Shown: piece by piece, positions 58,622-64,000 of the stretch
How positions within the stretch are numbered: position 1 is the stretch's first letter
Layout: each line of letters begins with the position of its first letter
Source: Pseudobacteroides sp.
GTDB lineage: Bacteria; Bacillota; Clostridia; Acetivibrionales; DSM-2933
Assembly (NCBI RefSeq): GCF_036567765.1
Contig: NZ_DATCTU010000081.1
Location: 124,001-188,000 of the forward strand
Reading direction: 5' to 3'
Length of the DNA stretch: 64,000 bases
Position numbers and translations under genes: made by a program
The notes under the pieces: generated by a model
What the model was told of the DNA's origin: nothing
Seen by the model: only the letters and a program-made list of their open reading frames with translations
The model's database searches: none

Positions 58622-58650
58622 ATTATATTTGTGTTTCGACAAAATTTCAA
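58622..58650 (-). promoter_or_regulatory. spo0A promoter with Spo0A box in the spacer
   Basis: TTGAAA (58650-58645), 17-base spacer, TATAAT (58627-58622). The spacer contains TTTTGTCGAA, with the core 0A box TGTCGAA at 58641-58635. Bound Spo0A~P would cover the promoter. Confidence 0.8.
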
Positions 58651-58656
58651 GTACAA

Positions 58657-58675
58657 ATTGCTAAAATTTAGCAAT
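58657..58675. promoter_or_regulatory. Palindrome upstream of the spo0A promoter
   Basis: ATTGCTAAA-A-TTTAGCAAT (9-bp arms), six bases upstream of the -35 box. It may be an operator or the remains of a terminator after spoIVB; no T-run follows. Confidence 0.45.
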
Positions 58676-58750
58676 AGCTGCTTGTTTGTACCAGAATCAA
58701 ACGTTTTATTTCCCAAAATATAAAATAATTTACTCAATTCCTCTGCAAAA

Positions 58751-60079
58751 TTACCCGGCTTTTACCATAACCTGTTTGCTATCTTGCAAAGCGTTTTTAA
58801 GCATCTTTTCAATAAAAATCCCGTATCCACGGGTGGGATCATTTACCAACACATGAGTTACAGCACCAACTATCCTTCCATCTTGTATTATAGGGCTTCC
58901 CGACATACCTTGTACTATTCCTCCGGATATGTTTAGCAGCCTGGGATCTGTAACCTTTAATACCATCCCCTTTGCACTGTCAAGTTTCTGTCTTGAGACC
59001 TTTTGAATTTCCACACTATATTCCCTGACATCTGTACCGTCAATATTGGATAGTATCTTGGCAGGACCTTCCCTCAGCTGACTTTTCAATGCAACAGGAT
59101 ATACCTTTCCTTCAATCCTTTCCGATGCATTACCCTCAAGACTTCCATATATACCAAATTCCGAATTTTTATTTATTACCCCAAGTCTTTTCCTTTCCTC
59201 CATAAAAACGCCTTTCAGCTCACCAGGTGCACCTTGCTTTCCCTTCTTAACGGATAAAATAGTGGATTCTAATATTTCACCTTGTTTTACAGGCATTATC
59301 TTTCCTGTATCAAGATCTGTTATTCCATGACCTAATGCCCCGAAACTTCCTGTGGAGTGGTCGTAAAATGTAAGAGTCCCTATACCTGCAGTACTGTCCC
59401 TTACCCACAATCCCAAATGATATTTGTTATCGTCCGATGACTTGACAGGCTTAATGTCCCTGCTAATTATTTCATCACCATGTTTAATACTTAAATGTAT
59501 ATTTTTCCCTTCGCTGTTATCAATCTGGTCAACAAGGTCATTTATGCTAACCAAATCATTGCCGTTAGCTTGTAATATTAAGTCTCCAGGCTTTATACCA
59601 CTCTGCTTGGCAGGATAGTTTTTGCTGCCCGATACATCTTCAACATCCGATATGCCTATTACAAGCAACCCTTTTGTCCTTATTTTGACACCGATAGTAT
59701 TTCCGCAAGCTACAATTTCCCTATTAGGAACCACATTAATTTCCATGGTCTTTACAGGGATAATTCCGAACAAGTTCATTCTAAGGTTCACGCAACCCTG
59801 CTTTAAAGACTTTAGGGAAAAAGGATTTGAAAATCCTACATTGAGAGTACTTGCAGTTTTATGCCCCATCCTTTCTTTAATAAGGCTTATAATTCCTTCC
59901 CTATCAGTCTTTATACTGACCAAAAAAGGACTTTTAAAGTCATATGCAAAATCATCCCCTTCAGCTAGAGTCAGTTGCCCCGGTATTACAGTGAGGATTT
60001 GAGAATAACTTAATAAGACTACCAAAACACTTATTATAATGAAAATAATAATATTTTTTCTTTTATTGTTAGAATTCAT
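58751..60079 (-). CDS. spoIVB: SpoIVB serine peptidase
   Basis: 442 residues. An N-terminal membrane anchor (about 9-30), a PDZ domain (about 150-235; KQSGIKPGDLILQANG) and an S55 peptidase domain with His in GALGHGI and Ser near 395 in IVQGMSGSPIIQDG. In the forespore it is secreted into the intermembrane space and triggers pro-sigma-K processing through SpoIVFA; in Clostridia without that route it may have other sporulation targets. GGGAGA precedes ATG 60079. It lies 174 bp upstream of spo0A, as in other Firmicutes. Confidence 0.96.
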   Translation of the reverse strand: MNSNNKRKNIIIFIIISVLVVLLSYSQILTVIPGQLTLAEGDDFAYDFKSPFLVSIKTDREGIISLIKERMGHKTASTLNVGFSNPFSLKSLKQGCVNLRMNLFGIIPVKTMEINVVPNREIVACGNTIGVKIRTKGLLVIGISDVEDVSGSKNYPAKQSGIKPGDLILQANGNDLVSINDLVDQIDNSEGKNIHLSIKHGDEIISRDIKPVKSSDDNKYHLGLWVRDSTAGIGTLTFYDHSTGSFGALGHGITDLDTGKIMPVKQGEILESTILSVKKGKQGAPGELKGVFMEERKRLGVINKNSEFGIYGSLEGNASERIEGKVYPVALKSQLREGPAKILSNIDGTDVREYSVEIQKVSRQKLDSAKGMVLKVTDPRLLNISGGIVQGMSGSPIIQDGRIVGAVTHVLVNDPTRGYGIFIEKMLKNALQDSKQVMVKAG

Positions 60080-60113
60080 CGTTTATATCTCCCGGTACCA
60101 ATGTCAAATTTTA

Positions 60114-60180
60114 ATGTCTGGGAAATTATGATGTATCCCATACATAATTTCACATGACAAGTTTTCAATCATACAAAATC
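60114..60180 (-). repeat. 81-bp dispersed hairpin element, copy C
   Basis: On the minus strand it runs TTGTC...GACAT (60160-60114, 47 bases) around the inverted repeat GAAATTATG / CATAATTTC. The left-hand palindrome is only partly kept (to about 60180). It lies between spoIVB and recN. Confidence 0.7.
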
Positions 60181-60309
60181 CCTTTGGGTTTTGTTCTGCC
60201 CTATGCTTAAAATTCATGATTTCAAATTAATAATCTTTACTTTGAGTTAATGATAAGTTAACCCTTTATAACTTTTATTATTCAAACAAATTAATGCATT
60301 GAAGGTAAT

Positions 60310-60340
60310 AAAAAAACAGTCACGCTGTAAAGCCCGACTG
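60310..60340 (-). terminator. Terminator of the tlyA-recN gene run
   Basis: Stem CAGTCGGGCT / AGCGTGACTG (one bulge) followed on the minus strand by seven T, about 47 bp after the recN stop. The rest of 60080-60386 is AT-rich apart from repeat copy C. Confidence 0.85.
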
Positions 60341-60386
60341 CTTCGTAATAATTAATAAATTGAATTTCTATTTTTATTATTTCCCA

Positions 60387-62114
60387 TCAACTTCTGGAAT
60401 TAATTTTAAACTTTTTGGCATTCCCCAGTATTTCCTCAGCATGCTTCAATGTAATATCTGAAATATTAGACCCTCCTAATATTCTTGCTATTTCATTTTT
60501 TATTTCTTTGTCACTAATCCTTCGCACACTGGTCTTTGTCAGATTGTCAATCGATTGCTTCTCTATCTGAAAATGCCCATCTGCCATGCACGCTATCTGT
60601 GCAAGATGAGTTACGCATAAGACCTGATGGCTTCCCGATATTATGGAAAGCTTTTCAGCAACCTTTTGTGCAGCCTTTCCGCTTATACCTATATCTATCT
60701 CATCAAATATCAGGGTTGGAATGTCATCAACATTTGCCAGTATGGTCTTTATGGCCAGCATTATTCTGGACATTTCGCCTCCTGATACTATTTTGGAAAG
60801 GGGCTTTAGCGGTTCCCCCGCATTGGGGGAAATCAGAAACTCTACTTTATTAAGTCCATTACCCCAAAATTTATACTCATCGTTTTCGTCTTTTTCAGAA
60901 TTGAAGTCAATATTAACTTTGAATTGTGCTTTTTTCATTTCCAGATCTTCAAGCTCTTTTCCAATCTGCTCTTCTAATATCCGGGCTGCCTTGTTTCTTT
61001 CATCATTGAGCATTGCAGCTGTATCGTAAAGCTCAACTGCTATATTTACAAGCTTTTTATTAAGTTCATTTACTATCTCGTCGCTTTTAATTATTTCATC
61101 GTACTCAGATTCAGCCTTTTTAAGGTATTCCAAAACATCTTCTATCGTTGCTCCGTATTTTTTCTTTAGCCTTACTATGAGGTCAATCCTTTCCTCAACC
61201 TGCTCCAATAAGTCAGGGCTATACTCGGTATTGTCCCTTTCCTTTCTTATCTGTTCAACTACATCGTCCAACTGATAGGATATCTCCTCAAGTTTTACTG
61301 CCAGCTTTCCGTATTTCTCATCCAGCTTTGAAATTGAGCTGAGCTGCGATATTGCATCGCTCAAGCTGTCGTAAACAGAGCTTTTTATATTATTTCCCGA
61401 AAAAATATTTTCATATACTCCGGATAATGCTTCAATAATCCTTTCTGCATTGGAAAGAACATTTCTCTGCCTGTTGAGCTCTTCGTCCTCGCCTATCTTA
61501 AGCTTTGCCTTTTTTATTTCATCTATCTGAAAGCTTAAAAAGTCAATTTTCTTCTCCCTGTCATTTTTGTCACCTGCAAGGGCCCTAACTTTGCTTTTTA
61601 TATTTTTATACTCAACAAGAAGGTTTGTATACTTGTCCTTAAGATCATCTATTTGATTTGACCCGAAAGAATCCAACAGCTCTATATGGCTTTCGGTGCG
61701 GAGAAGGGACTGATTGTCATGCTGCCCGTGAACATCAACAAGCCTGCTTCCAAGCTCTTTAAGCATAGAAACAGTAACCATTTTCCCATTTATTCTGCAG
61801 CTGTTTTTTCCTGATAAGGTAAACTCCCTTGAAATAATCAAAGTTCCGTCCTCCTCAGGCTCAACCCCTATTTCTTCTAGAAAGGCCTCTATATTCTTAT
61901 TTTCAATCTGAAAAACTGCTTCAACAGAGGCTTTATCCTTTCCGGTCCTTATAAGTTCCTTTGAAAGCCTCTCTCCAAGAATTGCGTTTATTGAATCGAT
62001 TATTATAGATTTACCTGCCCCAGTTTCACCGGTTAATACATTTAAGCCTTTACCAACCTCGATACAAATCTTCTCAATTAAGGCAATATTCTGTATTTCA
62101 AGCTGTTGAAGCAA
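60387..62114 (-). CDS. recN: DNA repair ATPase RecN
   Basis: 575 residues from TTG 62114, with GGAGGTGG before it. SMC-like: N-terminal Walker A LTGETGAGKSIIID (about 29-42), long coiled-coil arms (about 155-365), ABC signature VSGGEMSRIMLAI and Walker B TLIFDEIDIGISG, then a His switch in VTHLAQIA. It gathers double-strand break ends for recombination. It sits 22 bp after argR in the common Firmicutes nadK-argR-recN set. Confidence 0.97.
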   Translation of the reverse strand: MLQQLEIQNIALIEKICIEVGKGLNVLTGETGAGKSIIIDSINAILGERLSKELIRTGKDKASVEAVFQIENKNIEAFLEEIGVEPEEDGTLIISREFTLSGKNSCRINGKMVTVSMLKELGSRLVDVHGQHDNQSLLRTESHIELLDSFGSNQIDDLKDKYTNLLVEYKNIKSKVRALAGDKNDREKKIDFLSFQIDEIKKAKLKIGEDEELNRQRNVLSNAERIIEALSGVYENIFSGNNIKSSVYDSLSDAISQLSSISKLDEKYGKLAVKLEEISYQLDDVVEQIRKERDNTEYSPDLLEQVEERIDLIVRLKKKYGATIEDVLEYLKKAESEYDEIIKSDEIVNELNKKLVNIAVELYDTAAMLNDERNKAARILEEQIGKELEDLEMKKAQFKVNIDFNSEKDENDEYKFWGNGLNKVEFLISPNAGEPLKPLSKIVSGGEMSRIMLAIKTILANVDDIPTLIFDEIDIGISGKAAQKVAEKLSIISGSHQVLCVTHLAQIACMADGHFQIEKQSIDNLTKTSVRRISDKEIKNEIARILGGSNISDITLKHAEEILGNAKKFKINSRS

Positions 62115-62136
62115 GCCGCCACCTCCAGTAATGGTT

Positions 62137-62595
62137 CTATATATTTTTATTAGCCAACTTGTTAAATCTATTGACCATTTCTTCCGCTATTTTTTCAGCT
62201 CTGCAAATTATCATTATTGTATCATCACCAGCTATGGTTCCAAGCACTTCAGTCCACTTCATTGAGTCTATTGCCGAAGCACAGGCTTGTGCCATACCTG
62301 GAAGAGTCTTAACTACCACGATATTGTTTGCATAGTCACTTGAAACATATGACTCTGCGAATATGGTAAGAAGCCTGTTTGAAATAACACTCTCCGCTGG
62401 TGTAAACGGGGCATATTTATACCTTCCGTCTTCCATCATAACCTTAATGAGGCGGAGCTCTTTTATATCCCTTGAAACTGTAGCCTGTGTCACATCAAAG
62501 CCCAGCTCTTTAAGCTTCTCAGCAATTTCCTCCTGAGTTTCAATTTTTTCCTTTTCTATCAATTCAAGAATTTTTGAATGTCTACTGTATTTCAT
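62137..62595 (-). CDS. argR: Arginine repressor ArgR
   Basis: 152 residues. N-terminal winged helix (RHSKILELIEKEKIETQEEIAEKL, VTQATVSRDIKELRLIKV) and the C-terminal arginine-binding, hexamer-forming domain (ASAIDSMKWTEVLGTIAGDDTIMIICR). It represses arginine biosynthesis genes when arginine is abundant and is known in some species to affect recN-region genes. It overlaps the end of nadK by 14 bp. Confidence 0.95.
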   Translation of the reverse strand: MKYSRHSKILELIEKEKIETQEEIAEKLKELGFDVTQATVSRDIKELRLIKVMMEDGRYKYAPFTPAESVISNRLLTIFAESYVSSDYANNIVVVKTLPGMAQACASAIDSMKWTEVLGTIAGDDTIMIICRAEKIAEEMVNRFNKLANKNI

Positions 62596-63463
62596 CCTTG
62601 AATGTTTCTCCCCTCATGTAAAATTTCGACCTTAATATTTTAAAAAAATTCTTATTTGCAACCTTTATCATTTTCACCGAACAGGGAGCCTTTTTAACCT
62701 CTATGGAATATCCACCCTTTACCTCGTATCCATTCTGTCCGTCAACAGTAACCATTGCACTATGCTCATAGCTTTCATCCACCACTACCCTAACCACTCT
62801 CTCGGCTGTAGTGATGAAAGACCTTGAATACAATATATGAGGACAAATAGGTGTAATAACTATTATCTCCAGGTCAGGTTCCACAATGGGACCTCCCGCA
62901 GATAATGAATATGCAGTTGACCCCGTAGGACTTGATACTATAATGCCGTCTCCAGGGTAGGACTCGGCATATACGTTATTGATATAAGTTTTGAGATGAA
63001 GTATCCTTGACAATTCTCCTCTGGATATCACTACATCATTTAATGCTATGTCCTTTGCTATTACTCCTGACTTGCTGTAAATAACAGTCTCAAGCATCAT
63101 TCGCTCTTCAATAGTATACCTGTCATTTAAAATACTTTCAATTGCCGTATTTATATCCGACTTTTCAATTTCAGTCAGAAAACCAAGGGTACCTAAATTT
63201 ATCCCCAATATGGGAACATTGGCAGAATACGCATTTCTGGCCACCTTTAAATATGTCCCGTCTCCGCCTAAGCATAAAACCCCTTCAGCCTTTAAGTAAA
63301 TTTCCCGTTCATCAAGTGCTTCTATATTGTGTTCCATATGAACTGCAGACGCATGAGGCATCAAAACTCTTCCACCCAGCTCTATTATCTTATCAGCTAC
63401 CAGCTTTGTAAATCTAAAATTCATATCTTTATCGGAATTTGTTATTATACCGATTGCTTTCAT
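62582..63463 (-). CDS. nadK: NAD kinase
   Basis: 293 residues. Family motifs: LGGDGTYLKVAR (about 65-76) for ATP/NAD phosphate binding, INLGTLGFLTE, and SSPTGSTAYSLSAGGPIVEP. It makes NADP from NAD and ATP or polyphosphate. AAGGGGA precedes ATG 63463. The 3' end overlaps argR. Confidence 0.96.
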   Translation of the reverse strand: MKAIGIITNSDKDMNFRFTKLVADKIIELGGRVLMPHASAVHMEHNIEALDEREIYLKAEGVLCLGGDGTYLKVARNAYSANVPILGINLGTLGFLTEIEKSDINTAIESILNDRYTIEERMMLETVIYSKSGVIAKDIALNDVVISRGELSRILHLKTYINNVYAESYPGDGIIVSSPTGSTAYSLSAGGPIVEPDLEIIVITPICPHILYSRSFITTAERVVRVVVDESYEHSAMVTVDGQNGYEVKGGYSIEVKKAPCSVKMIKVANKNFFKILRSKFYMRGETFKDEIQ

Positions 63464-63592
63464 TATTTCCCCTTAATGTATATTAAAAGCGTCACCAATC
63501 AATAGACAAATGTTTTGATCAATCACTTTTAATGTAGTTTTATTTTATAATAACACACTAAATGCAATTGTGAAAATAATTTTTGGTGAAAA

Positions 63593-63625
63593 GTTTAACA
63601 AAATCATTTTATGATTTTGTTAAAC
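63593..63625 (-). terminator. Perfect hairpin at the tlyA stop
   Basis: 15-bp arms GTTTAACAAAATCAT and complement with a three-base loop, touching the tlyA stop codon. The T-run is weak, so it may be a repeat-type hairpin rather than a full terminator. Confidence 0.55.
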
Positions 63626-64000
63626 TCACAGATCGGTATGGGCCATAGCAACAATTTTGGAAATATCCTCATCTAAAGAAATATCACTCCCATCCAAATT
63701 TGACAGGTACAGGAGGTATTCAATATTACCTTCAGGGCCTTTTATGGGCGAGTATGACAAGCCTTTTATGGAAAATCCCAGACTTGAAGAAAACTCTGCA
63801 ATACTTTTTATAACTTCTTCATGGACCTTTGGGTCTCTTACCACGCCCTTCTTCCCCACCTTTTCTCTTCCTGCCTCGAACTGGGGCTTTATAAGGCACA
63901 CCACTTCACCATTAGGATTAAGAAGTGTTTTAACCACAGGCAAAACTTTTTTGAGGGATATAAAGGAAACGTCAATTGAGGCAAAATTCTTGAGATCTCC
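63626..64000 (-). CDS. tlyA: TlyA-type rRNA 2'-O-methyltransferase (partial)
   Basis: C-terminal 124 residues, continuing beyond the right edge. The visible part holds DVSFISLKKVLP, CLIKPQFEAGREKVGKKGVVRD and a late GPEGNIEYLLYL, the catalytic-domain pattern of TlyA (FtsJ-like methyltransferase with an N-terminal S4 domain, which is outside the window). In Firmicutes it precedes nadK, as here (162 bp apart). The 63464-63625 gap holds only the hairpin. Confidence 0.92.
   Translation of the reverse strand, partial: GDLKNFASIDVSFISLKKVLPVVKTLLNPNGEVVCLIKPQFEAGREKVGKKGVVRDPKVHEEVIKSIAEFSSSLGFSIKGLSYSPIKGPEGNIEYLLYLSNLDGSDISLDEDISKIVAMAHTDL

Overview
The window is AT-rich DNA from an anaerobic, spore-forming, cellulosome-producing Clostridia. 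The closest match I recognise is the Acetivibrio / Clostridium thermocellum group. The evidence is a GH9 enzyme and an SGNH esterase with type I dockerins, an 811-residue cellobiose phosphorylase of the C. thermocellum Cbp type beside a sugar ABC importer, S-layer (SLH) anchoring, and a sporulation block (tlyA-nadK-argR-recN-spoIVB-spo0A) in the order usual for Firmicutes. I see no phage, insertion sequence, CRISPR array, rRNA or tRNA.

Layout. 1-6138 (minus): a Tad/Flp-like secretion or pilus operon in the order Ser/Thr kinase with a MinD-like tail, CpaB-like, degenerate MinD/CpaE-like, CpaF-like ATPase, TadB-like (cut by the left edge). Hairpin-forming repeats occupy the wide gene junctions. 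6561-10227: secreted lysozyme-like protein, TPR-S41 lipoprotein, SUKH protein. 10264-19833: cellulose use, with GH9-dockerin, PspC peptide, DUF4380 protein, cellobiose phosphorylase and a three-gene ABC importer without its ATPase. 20298-27193: ftsK/spoIIIE, ylzJ, tepA, then a divergent GHL10-amidase fusion. 27312-32909: cysK, a YkgJ-like metal-cluster protein, a free GH5-CBM2 cellulase and an N-terminal-dockerin esterase. 32994-36977: HD-GYP phosphodiesterase and a LacI-sensor histidine kinase. 37121-44467: two paralogous extracellular glycerophosphodiesterases, one SLH-anchored, with a 3'-truncated azoreductase remnant between them. 44823-52255: metA, an Rrf2 regulator, metY, two transsulfuration enzymes, pdxS, pdxT and a HAD protein. 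52460-57633: small membrane protein, two chemoreceptors, second PspC peptide. 57776-64000: spo0A, spoIVB, recN, argR, nadK, tlyA (cut by the right edge).

How it fits together. Secreted and cellulosomal enzymes release cellodextrins, the ABC system imports them and Cbp phosphorolyses them. Methionine and cysteine synthesis sits beside its own cofactor supply (PdxST makes PLP; three genes upstream encode PLP enzymes), probably under the Rrf2 regulator. The spo0A promoter carries a Spo0A box within its -35/-10 spacer.

The less expected material is: (i) two MinD-like folds without intact P-loops in the Tad-like locus, one fused to a protein kinase; (ii) a dispersed 81-bp intergenic element whose copies keep a hairpin through compensating changes; (iii) a cytosolic LacI-type sugar sensor fused to a histidine kinase; (iv) an amidase fused to a GHL10 glycosidase; (v) GDPD proteins with a tandem non-catalytic GDPD-like domain. 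All assignments come from reading motifs and domain order by eye; no database search was run.
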